Below are positions 8,472 through 17,913 of a stretch of 64,000 bases of DNA, one piece after another. The notes beneath the pieces were generated by a model. It had not been told where the DNA came from, searched no databases, and saw nothing but the letters and a program-made list of their open reading frames with translations. Both the position numbers and the translations under genes were made by a program. Within the stretch, counting starts at the first letter, position 1. The number at the start of each line of letters is the position of its first letter. Source of the DNA: Caccoplasma sp905210875 (GTDB lineage Bacteria; Bacteroidota; Bacteroidia; Bacteroidales; UBA11471); NCBI GenBank assembly GCA_963931635.1, contig OZ007034.1, positions 2,294,001 through 2,358,000 of the forward strand. The letters are read 5' to 3'.

Positions 8472-9110
8472 TTATTTCTCGATTATTTCTTCGGCCGTAT
8501 GTCCCGTGAAATTATCGATAACGACGTCGGCAAGCGTAGCGACTTTTTCTGCCGGGAGTGTCGTTGCCACACCCACGACTGTCATGCCTCCCGCGCGACC
8601 GGCTTGCAGGCCGGCCAGTGAATCTTCAAACACAAAAGCGTTTTCCGGCGCCACATTCAACCGTTTTGCGGCCAGCAGGTACCCTTCGGGGTCGGGTTTG
8701 GACCGGGTGATATCATCAGCCGAAACGACCGTGTCAAAAAATTCTCGAAGATCGGGGTGAGCTTTCCACAAACTATTTAACTTTTCGTTATCGGAGCTAG
8801 TGACAATGGCTGTGCCGATACCGGCTTTGCGCACACTGTCTAGAAATTCCCGTATGCCAGGTATCAAGTCGAAACGCATGGCTTTTTCCCAGGCCAGGAG
8901 GTCTGTTGCGATTTTTGCCTGCCACTCTTTGTGGTCGGCAAAGAACCGGTCGAATATTTGTCGCAGTGTGTTCCCTTTTATTTTCATGCCGAAATGATCG
9001 GTGTCGTGTAGAAGTTCACTACCTATTTTGTCCCAAAAAATACTGTATTGAGGTTCGGTATCGACGATGACTCCGTCGAGATCGAAAAGAAAAGCCACAC
9101 GTTTATTCAT
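8472..9110 (-). CDS. HAD-superfamily phosphatase (beta-phosphoglucomutase-like subgroup)
   Basis: The 212-residue cytoplasmic protein has all HAD motifs: nucleophile and acid Asp10/Asp12 in FDLDGVIVDTEP; motif II Thr104-Ser105 (IVTSSDN); motif III Lys138 (RSKPDPEGY); and motif IV Glu162/Asp163 (FEDSLAGLQAG). The helical cap between motifs I and II (about 16-85) fits subclass IA. Such enzymes act on small phosphorylated sugars or phosphoglycolate; the substrate cannot be assigned. It is divergent from the MATE gene with facing promoters about 40 bases apart. Confidence 0.88.
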   Translation of the reverse strand: MNKRVAFLFDLDGVIVDTEPQYSIFWDKIGSELLHDTDHFGMKIKGNTLRQIFDRFFADHKEWQAKIATDLLAWEKAMRFDLIPGIREFLDSVRKAGIGTAIVTSSDNEKLNSLWKAHPDLREFFDTVVSADDITRSKPDPEGYLLAAKRLNVAPENAFVFEDSLAGLQAGRAGGMTVVGVATTLPAEKVATLADVVIDNFTGHTAEEIIEK

Positions 9111-9136
9111 CAGAATATTGTATTAGTTTAACGCCG

Positions 9137-9144
9137 CAAAGGAA
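9137..9144 (-). promoter_or_regulatory. Promoter -7 box of the HAD gene (TTCCTTTG)
   Basis: The minus strand reads TTCCTTTG, one base off TAnnTTTG, 26 bases before the start codon. It lies back to back with the MATE promoter. Confidence 0.5.
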
Positions 9145-9175
9145 ATAAAAATAGGCCGACTACACAAATAATTGT

Positions 9176-9183
9176 TACCTTTG
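9176..9183 (+). promoter_or_regulatory. Promoter -7 box of the MATE gene (TACCTTTG)
   Basis: Exact TAnnTTTG match, 32 bases before the ATG at 9216. Confidence 0.65.
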
Positions 9184-9215
9184 CAGTCGTTAAAGGAATT
9201 AAAAGAAAATATTGT

Positions 9216-10577
9216 ATGCCGAGTAATCAGTCCCCTCAGATTTTGGGTACGGCGCCTATCGGTAAGTTGCTGGTAGAGTATTCTTTACCTGCGATTATTG
9301 CCATGACTGTCGTATCGTTGTACAACGTCATCGACAGTATATTTATCGGCCATGGAGTGGGAGCCATGGCAATAGCCGGTCTTGCCATTACATTCCCGCT
9401 GATGAATCTGATTATTGCTTTTTGTACCCTTGTTGGTGTGGGCAGTGCAACAATAAGTTCTATTTTCATGGGGCAGAAAGATGTGCAACGAGCTACCTTG
9501 GTTTTGCACAATGCCACCATACTGTTGTTGGTGAACGGTATATTGGTCACCATCGTAACACTTATCTTTCTCGATCCCATACTGCTGTTTTTCGGAGCAA
9601 GTCACGAAACATTGCCTTATGCCCGAGATTTCATGCAGGTTATACTGTTTGCCAACCCCATAGCCTATCTGTTTGTGGGATTGAACAATCTCATGAGGGC
9701 AACAGGATATCCGCGGAAAGCCATGCTCTCTTCGTTTCTTACCGTTGCTGTCAACATAGTGGCAGCACCTATATTCATATTCCTTTTCAAATGGGGGATA
9801 CGGGGTGCAGCTTGGGCAACGGCCTTGGCTCAGTTGACAGGCTTGATTTGGGTCTTGTCTCACTTTTTGAACAAAAGCAACTACATCTCTTTTACAAGAG
9901 GGTATTTCAAGTTGCGTCGACGCATTATTGCCTCCATTTTGGGAATAGGAATGTCTCCATTTCTCATGAATGCCTGTTCGTGTATAGTGGTGATTATTAT
10001 CAATACCTCGTTGCAGAATTACGGAGGCGATATGGCGATAGGGGCGTACGGTATTGTCAATCGCATGTTGACTCTCTTCCTGATGGTGGTTTTGGGATTG
10101 ACGCAGGGCATGCAGCCTATTATCGGGTATAATTATGGTGCCAATCGCTTTGATAGGGTAAAGCAGACGTTACATTATGGACTGATTTTTGGAGGGTGCA
10201 TTACGACACTGGGTTTTCTGGCTAATGAACTGATGCCCGGTGTGATTGTAAGTTTCTTTACCGACAGTCCTGAGTTGCTCGAGGTTTCTCGCAACGGGTT
10301 GCGTATCATGAGTGCCGCATTCTTTATTGTGGGTTTGCAGATTGTGATTACTCAGTTTTTCCAGTCGATAGGAAAGTCTCAGATATCCATCTTCCTTTCC
10401 TTGTCGCGTCAATTGTTGTTTTTGATACCTTGCTTGCTGATATTACCCCGTTACTATGGTACCGATGGCGTGTGGTGGAGTATTCCCGTTGCCGATGTGG
10501 TGGCCTTTATTGTTGCTGTGGTAGCCATATTGCGTCACATACATAAGATGACCAAGAAGCAGACGATTCTTTCTTAG
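9216..10577 (+). CDS. MATE family multidrug/toxin efflux transporter
   Basis: The 453-residue inner-membrane protein shows twelve hydrophobic segments in two repeats, as in MATE antiporters. The N-terminus SLPAIIAMTVVSLYNVIDSIFIGHGVG is the usual MATE TM1 region, and the second half contains GLTQGMQPIIGYNYGA, the matching motif of the C-terminal repeat. Members export cationic drugs or metabolites in exchange for Na+ or H+. The substrate is not predictable. It is a single gene with its own promoter. Confidence 0.92.
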   Translation: MPSNQSPQILGTAPIGKLLVEYSLPAIIAMTVVSLYNVIDSIFIGHGVGAMAIAGLAITFPLMNLIIAFCTLVGVGSATISSIFMGQKDVQRATLVLHNATILLLVNGILVTIVTLIFLDPILLFFGASHETLPYARDFMQVILFANPIAYLFVGLNNLMRATGYPRKAMLSSFLTVAVNIVAAPIFIFLFKWGIRGAAWATALAQLTGLIWVLSHFLNKSNYISFTRGYFKLRRRIIASILGIGMSPFLMNACSCIVVIIINTSLQNYGGDMAIGAYGIVNRMLTLFLMVVLGLTQGMQPIIGYNYGANRFDRVKQTLHYGLIFGGCITTLGFLANELMPGVIVSFFTDSPELLEVSRNGLRIMSAAFFIVGLQIVITQFFQSIGKSQISIFLSLSRQLLFLIPCLLILPRYYGTDGVWWSIPVADVVAFIVAVVAILRHIHKMTKKQTILS

Positions 10578-10687
10578 TGCAGTAAAGATGTCTGTATGGA
10601 ACCTCTCTTTGGGCTTTTTCATCAAAGATGAAAACGGTGAAAAGAAGTCAAGTTTGAGTTTGTAGTGACAGTAGACCGATGAAATAC

Positions 10688-10727
10688 TAATGGGCGGTTC
10701 GATAATTTAAAATCGAACCGCCCATTA
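10688..10727. terminator. Bidirectional terminator between MATE and outer-membrane barrel genes
   Basis: A perfect 16-bp inverted repeat (10688-10703 with 10712-10727) has an 8-base AT-only loop and lies between convergent genes. Downstream on the plus strand the sequence is T-rich (gactttttg). Confidence 0.75.
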
Positions 10728-10751
10728 CATTTATAGACTTTTTGTGCCTTT

Positions 10752-11450
10752 TTACTTGATATGAAACATATAGGCGATAGCCGCTGAAATCTGTTGATGG
10801 GCCGAGGCCGAGAAATAGGCATCTTTGCCTTTGCTGTTCTCGAAAAAGTCGTTCAGACCGTAATAGTAACGACCTTCGAGAATGATGCTGTGTTTTTTCA
10901 GTTTGAGTTCCAGTCCAAGGCCTGCCGTTATGCCGTAATCAAATTTTGTCTTGATAGGTTCGAGATATTGACCCGTTTCCCAGCTTTCCGAGAAGTTGGG
11001 TAGGTCGTAAATGTCGAAATTGGAGGTGTAGTTGTCGGAGATGTAAAAACCTATTTGCGGCCCCATGTTGATAAAGAAACGTATAGGTTCGTTTCCGAAA
11101 AAGATATGGGAGAGCATGGCTGCCGTGATGTAGTTCATCGTATGGCTGTATGCGTAGGTATTTGGGTTCTGCCGCGAGAAATCTTCATTCCATCCGAATT
11201 GTGCAAAATTGACTTCGCCGATGATTCCGAAATATTTTTCTTCGATGTAGCGTACCGATGCTCCGGCCGTTATGCCGGTAAGGTATTTTTCTCGCACCGA
11301 TGGCCGGAAATTGACTTTCGACAAGGTCGCGCCACCTTTGACGCCGATAGAGAGCGCACGGTATTGATTGTTGCGCCGTTGTGCTTCTGTAGGTAAGGAG
11401 AGTGAGAGAAGAATGACCGAAAGCAGTGTGAGATGAAATAGCTTTTTCAT
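10752..11450 (-). CDS. Outer membrane beta-barrel protein (PorT/OMP_b-brl_2-like)
   Basis: The 232-residue protein has a signal peptide (residues 1-23, SLSLPTEAQ end). It is followed by alternating aromatic/polar strands with repeated G-x-K-G-G and Y-x-Y patterns (SIGVKGGATLSKVNF; LELKLKKHSIILEGRYYYG), as in small 8-strand porin-like barrels of Bacteroidota. It resembles the fold family that includes PorT but lacks features that would identify it as that secretion component. It starts 10 bases after the stop of the LysM/PBP1 gene, so the two are probably co-transcribed and work at the outer membrane. Confidence 0.75.
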   Translation of the reverse strand: MKKLFHLTLLSVILLSLSLPTEAQRRNNQYRALSIGVKGGATLSKVNFRPSVREKYLTGITAGASVRYIEEKYFGIIGEVNFAQFGWNEDFSRQNPNTYAYSHTMNYITAAMLSHIFFGNEPIRFFINMGPQIGFYISDNYTSNFDIYDLPNFSESWETGQYLEPIKTKFDYGITAGLGLELKLKKHSIILEGRYYYGLNDFFENSKGKDAYFSASAHQQISAAIAYMFHIK

Positions 11451-11460
11451 AAGAAATAGG

Positions 11461-13443
11461 TTATTCGGTAATGGTTTCTCTCTCTATTTCCAGCGACGGT
11501 TTGAAACGCAGAAAATAGATGGTGTTGTTGAAGAAGCCGCTCCAATTGTTTATCCGCTGGAAATGATAGCCGGTCTGTATGCCCGGATAGCTCAGCGTTG
11601 ATATTTCACGGTCGAAGCAGCGTCCGAACTGTTGCAGGGCTGTCATGAAGAAGAGCCCCGTGTCGTAGCCCAGCAGTACATGTTGCGGGTTGGCCGGCAG
11701 CATATCTCGATGGAACCAGAATAGAAATTTGTCTTGAATTTCCATCGAGGCCGAGTCGGTGGGCAATGTGTAGAAACGGGAAAAGAAGGTGGTGTTGAGT
11801 TGGTGGAACTGATTGATATATTCTTTGATGTAAAGTTGCCATTCGGGATAACCGTATAGTGAAATGTTGAGATAGGGTTTCTCCTCTTTGAGTTTGCAGA
11901 GGGGGGCCAGCACTTTTCCTACTGAACTGCGGCTCGAAGCGTTGGAGAGGAACATGATGTCGGTGGCCTGGGGTACCATTTCACTGAACGTTTCCATGTA
12001 GGGATCTTGTCCCAATGAGATTTCGACAAAGTCGCGCTCCTGTTGCAGGAGGCTGCGTTTGATGAGGTCGAGGTATCCGTTTTTGCCATTTTCCTTTCCG
12101 CTGTCGTCGATGACAAAGACGACATAACGGTTGCCAATCTCGCTCAATATTTTTTCTCGGCTTTGGGTATAGAGATTCTCGTGAGGAATGTTGCATTGGA
12201 ATACTTTCTCGTTGCGTTCGGCTTCGGTGTTTTTTACGGCGAAGGGGTTGACCACGTTAATGTCGTGTTTCTTTGCAAATTGGGCTACCAGCGTAATATC
12301 TTCGTCTTCGACGGGACCTATAATGAGATCGAGTTTTTTGTCGGCCAGTTTTTGAAGTTGTGCAGTAAGATAGTTGTGGTCGCCCCGGGTATCGACGGCA
12401 TAGATGTTCATGGACATGCCGGTGCGTTTCATGCTGTCGGCGGCCAAGAGTACACCCTGGTAAAATTCGGTGTAGAGAGTCGAACGGGTGTCGAGTGGCC
12501 TGTCGGTCATGAATGGCAGGATAAGGGCAATGTTATAAGGTTCGCCCGCTTGTTTTTCAATCCGTTTGAGCGACGGAGGTGGGGTCTGTCCGGTTTTTTC
12601 TTCGGCTTGTTTTCGAGGTATGGCTATGGTATTTCCTCTTTGTACCTTGTCTTTCCCGTCGTTGACGGCGAGAATTTCGTCAACTGTTACGCCGTGATCT
12701 TCGGCAATACTTTCAATAGTTTCTTTGCGGCTTTTTACCTTGTAATAGAAAATTTCGGGTTTGGGCTCTTCCCGTGTCAACTCCTTGTTGTCCGAGGCGA
12801 TGCGTATGACGTCGCCGACATGCAGGGTCTGCGGAGTGATGCCGGGATTCTCTTTCAATATGTGATTGACCGTTGTGCGGTACCGCTTGGACAGGGAGTA
12901 GAGTGTCTCGCCTTGGGCCACGGTATGGTACACATAGGCATCTTGCGACTGTATAGGGTTGCCTACAATGGCGTTCTGGGGTATTTTCAGCGTATCGCCC
13001 ACCTTTATCACCTCTTCGGCTCCGGGGTTGAGTGCGGTGATGCGGTTTATTGATATACCGTACATGCGGGAGAGAGAGTAGAGGGTTTCTCCGCTGGCCA
13101 CCACATGATTGAACGTTTCTTGGGCATTGGCTATTTGAGCCGTATTGTAGCGAACGGGGATAATCAGCAGGTGCCCTTCGGTAAGGGGGCCTTGCTTTAT
13201 CTCGGGATTGTATTGGATGATAATGTCGGGGGTAACGTCGAATTTGAGACCGATGCTATCGAGAACATCGTTTTCTTCAATGCGATAGAAGTAATACTCT
13301 TTTCCCTCGATGGTTTTTCGCGAGAAGGTAGTCTGAGGTTTTTTGTCCTTGTTGGTAGAGGTTTGGCCGGCAGCCGATCCGAATGACAGAACGAGCGAGA
13401 CGGCCAATAAAAATATAGTTTTTCTGTTGAGTGGTGCCATCAT
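11461..13443 (-). CDS. LysM-repeat protein with PBP1-like (periplasmic binding fold) C-terminal domain
   Basis: The 660-residue exported protein has a signal peptide (about 1-26) and four LysM-type repeats near residues 52-97, 112-155, 170-215 and 233-276 (for example VASGETLYSLSRMYGISINR and VAQGETLYSLSKRYRTTVNH). A C-terminal domain (about 300-620) resembles type 1 periplasmic binding proteins (YNIALILPFMTDRP, then YTEFYQGVLLAADSMKRTGM). LysM repeats bind peptidoglycan glycan chains, so the protein probably anchors to the cell wall. The role of the binding fold is unknown; LpoA-type control of peptidoglycan synthases is one possibility suggested by fold only. It is the first gene of a two-gene unit with the downstream barrel protein. 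Confidence 0.85.
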   Translation of the reverse strand: MMAPLNRKTIFLLAVSLVLSFGSAAGQTSTNKDKKPQTTFSRKTIEGKEYYFYRIEENDVLDSIGLKFDVTPDIIIQYNPEIKQGPLTEGHLLIIPVRYNTAQIANAQETFNHVVASGETLYSLSRMYGISINRITALNPGAEEVIKVGDTLKIPQNAIVGNPIQSQDAYVYHTVAQGETLYSLSKRYRTTVNHILKENPGITPQTLHVGDVIRIASDNKELTREEPKPEIFYYKVKSRKETIESIAEDHGVTVDEILAVNDGKDKVQRGNTIAIPRKQAEEKTGQTPPPSLKRIEKQAGEPYNIALILPFMTDRPLDTRSTLYTEFYQGVLLAADSMKRTGMSMNIYAVDTRGDHNYLTAQLQKLADKKLDLIIGPVEDEDITLVAQFAKKHDINVVNPFAVKNTEAERNEKVFQCNIPHENLYTQSREKILSEIGNRYVVFVIDDSGKENGKNGYLDLIKRSLLQQERDFVEISLGQDPYMETFSEMVPQATDIMFLSNASSRSSVGKVLAPLCKLKEEKPYLNISLYGYPEWQLYIKEYINQFHQLNTTFFSRFYTLPTDSASMEIQDKFLFWFHRDMLPANPQHVLLGYDTGLFFMTALQQFGRCFDREISTLSYPGIQTGYHFQRINNWSGFFNNTIYFLRFKPSLEIERETITE

Positions 13444-13472
13444 GTTGTTTGTGTGTGTATAACCTGACGAGA

Positions 13473-13480
13473 CAAAGGTA
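13473..13480 (-). promoter_or_regulatory. Promoter -7 box of the LysM/PBP1-barrel operon (TACCTTTG)
   Basis: Exact TAnnTTTG match on the minus strand, 30 bases before the start codon at 13443. Confidence 0.65.
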
Positions 13481-13614
13481 GTAAAAAATCGTTTCGGGGC
13501 CTATGCCGATATGTAATTTTAAGAGAGTTTGCAAAATTGCCGCAGGCTTTTGTGACATTCTTTCCAGAATGGCTCTTTTTGCTTTTTTTATTTCTTCTAT
13601 ACGGCGAAATGCGT

Positions 13615-13622
13615 TACCTTTG
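13615..13622 (+). promoter_or_regulatory. Promoter -7 box of the CHU_C gene (TACCTTTG)
   Basis: Exact TAnnTTTG match, 17 bases before the ATG at 13640; the mRNA leader must be very short. It probably also serves uvrA. Confidence 0.65.
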
Positions 13623-13639
13623 ACCGAAAGTTACAAGCA

Positions 13640-14905
13640 ATGAAAAATTTTCTCCTTGGATTGGGGCTACTCCTTTCTCTTCCCACATTTGCCCAGGTGA
13701 GTGTCGATGGCGGCTGTTATCGCCGTGTCGATACCTCTACCGGATTGTCGGCGGTTTATGTGGTGAAAGAGGCCGGCTCTGTATCGATGCGATATGCTTC
13801 GTCGTCGACCGATGCAATATACTGGTTCCGGTTCGATGCCTCGGGGTTGTCGTCGCGTACCGAAATGCTGGGCACGCAGAACGGAAATCTTTCGTCGCTG
13901 GTATCGCCGTATGCCGATTGTGGATACATGGTGAAACAGGGTAGCGATTCGCTCTGTTTCTGGGTGGCGTCGTATCGGCCCGTGCTTTCGTGCGGCGTAG
14001 CCGAGATGCAGGAAAACGTGTGCGAGAGCGTGCTGTTGACGGGTGAGGGATTGGCTATACCCTACTATACAACCTTGGGGCAGCGGGAAAATCTCTCCCG
14101 ATGGGTTTCGTACACGACATCGGTGTGGGACGCCGCAGCTCTTGCCATAATCGACCAGGTGCCTGTTACGGCCGAGGCCGAAGTGTTGAACGATACCGAA
14201 ATGGAAATACCCGTTCCCTATGGATATACTGCTTTTACAGTTGTCGATTCTATTCCGTTGGCATGGGGCGGCAGTGTGCGGCAGACGACGTCGGAGGAGT
14301 ACGAGTCTCCGGCCATCTTGATGCATGCCATAGCGGAACAGACGCTAAGGGGCGCTCTCAACGAATCGACCGACCAGCCTTCCGACGGCTTTGGCGGTTC
14401 GGCTCCGGTGGAGATGACCTTTACGGCTTATGTCAGCGGTGACAATTATTATGCGTGGGAATTCTCTTCCAGTTCCGATTTTTCGGTGGTCGACGCTCTC
14501 TATCCCGAACAGCGGCTGGCATACAGCTTCAAAAACGAAGGCACCACCTATGTGCGTTTGCATGCCTACAACGATTACTGCGAGCGCGATACCGTGTTCC
14601 AAATATCGGTGGGCGAGTCAAAACTTGAAGCGCCCAATGTATTCTCACCCTATGGGAGTCCCGGTGTAAACGATGAATGGAAAGTCGCCTATAAGTCGAT
14701 TGTCGAGTTCAAGTGTTGGATATTCAACCGGTGGGGAGAGCAGTTGTTTCATTATCAAGACCCTTCGGGCGGTTGGGACGGCCGTTATCACGGCAAACTG
14801 GTACCTCCCGGGGTTTATTATTATGTCATTGAAGCGCGTGGAGCCGATGGTCAGAAATACAAACTCAAAGGCCACATCAATATCTTGCGCTCAAAAAATC
14901 AATAG
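13640..14905 (+). CDS. Exported protein with gliding-motility-type C-terminal domain (predicted type IX secretion cargo, type B signal)
   Basis: The 421-residue protein has a signal peptide (about 1-19, LLLSLPTFAQ). The central region (20-330) is unrecognised, rich in Ser, Thr and aromatic residues. The last 85 residues match the CHU_C sorting domain: NVFSPYGSPGVNDEWKV, then FKCWIFNRWGEQLFHY, then GGWDGRYHGKLVPPGVYYYV and a final KLKGHINILR. In Bacteroidota this domain directs outer-membrane passage through the type IX secretion system. The machinery itself is not in the window. It sits 12 bases before uvrA, so the two are likely co-transcribed although functionally unrelated. Confidence 0.85.
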   Translation: MKNFLLGLGLLLSLPTFAQVSVDGGCYRRVDTSTGLSAVYVVKEAGSVSMRYASSSTDAIYWFRFDASGLSSRTEMLGTQNGNLSSLVSPYADCGYMVKQGSDSLCFWVASYRPVLSCGVAEMQENVCESVLLTGEGLAIPYYTTLGQRENLSRWVSYTTSVWDAAALAIIDQVPVTAEAEVLNDTEMEIPVPYGYTAFTVVDSIPLAWGGSVRQTTSEEYESPAILMHAIAEQTLRGALNESTDQPSDGFGGSAPVEMTFTAYVSGDNYYAWEFSSSSDFSVVDALYPEQRLAYSFKNEGTTYVRLHAYNDYCERDTVFQISVGESKLEAPNVFSPYGSPGVNDEWKVAYKSIVEFKCWIFNRWGEQLFHYQDPSGGWDGRYHGKLVPPGVYYYVIEARGADGQKYKLKGHINILRSKNQ

Positions 14906-14917
14906 CCTTTATCATAT

Positions 14918-17746
14918 ATGGCTGATAACGAAGAAAAAATAGAAATTTGGGGGGCGCGGGTGCATAACCTCAAAAACATCGACGTAACCATACCTCGTAA
15001 TGCTTTTACCGTTATTACCGGATTGAGTGGAAGCGGTAAATCGTCTTTGGCTTTTGATACGATATATGCCGAGGCGCAACGCCGTTATATAGAAACTTTC
15101 TCGTCGTATGCACGAAATTTCCTAGGCAATATGGAACGTCCCGATGTCGACAAGATTACGGGGTTGAGTCCGGTTATTTCGATTGAGCAGAAAACCGTCA
15201 ATAAAAATCCCCGTTCGACGGTTGGCACAACGACCGAGATATACGATTTTCTCCGGCTGCTGTTTGCCCGAGCCGGCGAAGCCTATTCCTATCTGTCGGG
15301 CGAGAAGATGGTCAAGTATACCGAAGAGCAGATACTCCAACTCATCAGCGAGAGATATATGGGGCGGAAGACCTATATACTGGCTCCGCTGGTAAGAAAC
15401 CGTAAAGGTCATTACAAGGAGCTCTTTGAACAACTTCGCCGCAAGGGATATTTATCGGTGCGGGTCGATGGCGAGATACGCGAAATATTACCCGGCATGA
15501 AACTCGACCGGTATAAAAACCACAGTGTGGAGTTGCTCATCGACAAGCTGGTGGTTACGCCCAACGACGAACGTCGGCTCAAAGACAGTGTGAGGGTGGC
15601 CATGAAGCAGGGTGATGGACTGCTGATGATTCTCGATGTCGATAAAAACGAATTGCGGCATTTCAGCCGTACGCTGATGGACCCCGCCACCGGGTTGTCT
15701 TACAGTGAGCCGGCTCCCCATAACTTTTCGTTCAACTCCCCTCAGGGAGCCTGTCCCTGTTGCAAGGGGTTGGGCTATGTCAATATTATCGACAAGGAAA
15801 AAATCATACCCGACACCTCGCTTTCGATTTACCAGGGCGGAATCCTTCCGCTCGGGAAATATAGAAACGTTCTGCTCTTCTGGCAGATAGAGGCTATATG
15901 CGAAAAGTATGGAGCTTCGTTGAAAACGCCCATCAAGGAGTTGCCCGACGAGGCTCTCAACGACATACTCAACGGTACCGATGAGCGGCTCAACGTGAAG
16001 AATCTTTCACTGGGTAATTCCAACTATTTCCTGACCTTCGACGGCCTGGTCAAGTATATCGAGATGCAGCAGCAGTCCGATGCCACGGCCAAGGCACAGA
16101 AGTGGGCCGGACAGTTTGTTACGACGGTTTCCTGTCCCGAGTGTGGCGGAGCCCGTCTCAACAAAGAGGCACTGCATTACCGCATCGATGGCAAGAACAT
16201 TGCCGAGTTGTCGAATATGGACATTGCCGAGTTGTATGGCTGGCTCGATCATATCGAAGAGCGGCTCTCGGAGAAACAGGCGGCCATTGTTCGTGAGATA
16301 CTTAAAGAGATACGTTCCCGGTTGCAGTTCCTGATCGATGTCGGGCTCGAATATCTGAGCCTTTCAAGAGCTTCGGCCACACTGTCGGGCGGTGAGAGTC
16401 AGCGCATACGGCTGGCCACGCAGATAGGGTCGCAGCTGGTCAATGTGCTGTATATCCTCGACGAACCCAGCATCGGGTTGCATCAGCGCGACAACATTCG
16501 GCTCATACACTCCCTCAAACGGCTCCGCGACTTGGGAAACTCGGTTGTCGTTGTAGAGCATGACAAGGACATGATGCTCGAAGCCGACTATATTGTCGAC
16601 CTCGGACCTCGGGCGGGACGTCTCGGCGGCGAGGTTGTCTTTGCCGGAACGCCCCGGGAAATGTTATCGCGAGATACACTGACGGCGGCCTATCTCAATG
16701 GAAAAATGTCGATACCCGTACCGTCGGTTCGACGTCCGGGTAACGGACATTCCATAATTTTGAAGGGGGCACGCGGCAACAATCTGAAAAATCTGACGGT
16801 CGAGTTCCCGCTCGGAAAATTCATTTGCGTTACCGGCGTGTCGGGTAGTGGTAAGTCGTCGCTGATAAACGGTACGTTGCAGCCGATTATCAGTCAGAAG
16901 TTTTATCGTTCGCTGGCCGAGCCGTTGCCCTATGATTCAATAGAGGGGCTTGAAAACATCGATAAGATTGTCAATGTCGACCAGTCTCCGCTGGGCCGTA
17001 CGCCCCGTTCCAACCCGGCCACCTATTCGGGCCTGTTTGCCGACATACGCAACCTCTTTGTTGAACTTCCCGAAGCCAAGATACGAGGCTATAAAGCCGG
17101 CCGGTTCTCTTTCAATGTGGCCGGCGGCCGTTGCGAAGTGTGCGGCGGTAACGGTTACAAGACCATAGAGATGAATTTCCTGCCCGATGTGCTTGTGCCG
17201 TGCGAAGCCTGCCAGGGAAAACGGTACAACCGTGAGACCCTTGATGTGCGCTTCAAAGGTAAGTCGATAGCCGATGTGCTTGACATGACCATCAATCAGG
17301 CCGTAGAATTTTTTGCCGGCATACCGGCTATACTCTCCAAGGTGAAGACCCTGCAAGACGTAGGTCTCGGCTATGTAAAGCTGGGCCAACCCTCGACGAC
17401 CCTTTCCGGTGGAGAGAGCCAGCGGGTGAAACTGGCCACCGAGTTGTCGAAAAAAGATACCGGGAAAACACTGTATGTCCTTGACGAGCCTACCACCGGT
17501 CTGCATTTTGAAGACATACGGGTGTTGCTGGGTGTACTCAATCGTCTGGTCGACAAGGGAAATACGGTACTGGTTATCGAGCACAACCTCGACATCATAA
17601 AGGCTGCCGATTACCTTATCGACATGGGCCCCGAAGGCGGCCGCAAAGGCGGAACTGTATTACTCACCGGTACTCCCGAAGAGGTTGCCTCGCACCCCGA
17701 AGTAGGGTATACCGCCCGTTTCCTGAAAGCCGAGCTGGGTGTGTGA
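14918..17746 (+). CDS. uvrA: Excinuclease ABC subunit UvrA
   Basis: UvrA scans DNA for bulky lesions and loads UvrB in nucleotide excision repair. The 942-residue protein has two ABC ATPase modules: Walker A GLSGSGKSS near residue 35 and GVSGSGKSS near 645, each with its own LSGGESQRI/RV signature. The C-terminal zinc finger is intact (CEVCGGNGYK with CEACQGKRYN, C-x2-C-x18-C-x2-C, about 739-766). In the first half the zinc finger is incomplete: GACPCCKGLGY keeps CPCC, but the paired CxxC expected about 20 residues earlier is absent, the region reading LMDPATGLSYSEPAPHN. A further CPECGG lies near residue 406. It ends at a hairpin shared with the convergent Crp-like gene. Confidence 0.97.
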   Translation: MADNEEKIEIWGARVHNLKNIDVTIPRNAFTVITGLSGSGKSSLAFDTIYAEAQRRYIETFSSYARNFLGNMERPDVDKITGLSPVISIEQKTVNKNPRSTVGTTTEIYDFLRLLFARAGEAYSYLSGEKMVKYTEEQILQLISERYMGRKTYILAPLVRNRKGHYKELFEQLRRKGYLSVRVDGEIREILPGMKLDRYKNHSVELLIDKLVVTPNDERRLKDSVRVAMKQGDGLLMILDVDKNELRHFSRTLMDPATGLSYSEPAPHNFSFNSPQGACPCCKGLGYVNIIDKEKIIPDTSLSIYQGGILPLGKYRNVLLFWQIEAICEKYGASLKTPIKELPDEALNDILNGTDERLNVKNLSLGNSNYFLTFDGLVKYIEMQQQSDATAKAQKWAGQFVTTVSCPECGGARLNKEALHYRIDGKNIAELSNMDIAELYGWLDHIEERLSEKQAAIVREILKEIRSRLQFLIDVGLEYLSLSRASATLSGGESQRIRLATQIGSQLVNVLYILDEPSIGLHQRDNIRLIHSLKRLRDLGNSVVVVEHDKDMMLEADYIVDLGPRAGRLGGEVVFAGTPREMLSRDTLTAAYLNGKMSIPVPSVRRPGNGHSIILKGARGNNLKNLTVEFPLGKFICVTGVSGSGKSSLINGTLQPIISQKFYRSLAEPLPYDSIEGLENIDKIVNVDQSPLGRTPRSNPATYSGLFADIRNLFVELPEAKIRGYKAGRFSFNVAGGRCEVCGGNGYKTIEMNFLPDVLVPCEACQGKRYNRETLDVRFKGKSIADVLDMTINQAVEFFAGIPAILSKVKTLQDVGLGYVKLGQPSTTLSGGESQRVKLATELSKKDTGKTLYVLDEPTTGLHFEDIRVLLGVLNRLVDKGNTVLVIEHNLDIIKAADYLIDMGPEGGRKGGTVLLTGTPEEVASHPEVGYTARFLKAELGV

Positions 17747-17913
17747 TACAATCTACGCTACGCAGACGTTGGGTCGCCATTGAATAGGAGGACTGTCGGG
17801 CGTTGCTATAAAAAGTGGCCAAGTCTCGGCTTGATGAAGGTCTCCCTTGTTTTATTTATTAAATTTGAGAAAAGAGAAGAATTAAACTATAAAATTCAAT
17901 TATCATAACTGTA

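Noticed and set aside
11461..11842. Short frames at the end of the LysM/PBP1 gene as a separate gene
   Set aside because: They are out of frame within a continuous, conserved coding sequence, and no start signal supports them.
12043..13053. A 336-codon frame on the plus strand inside the LysM/PBP1 gene
   Set aside because: The LysM repeats on the other strand explain the sequence; the frame is a shadow of codon bias.
17747..17913. Possible tRNA or small RNA gene after uvrA
   Set aside because: No cloverleaf with T-loop GTTCGANTC and anticodon stem could be drawn, and no promoter box precedes it; only a terminator hairpin is supported.
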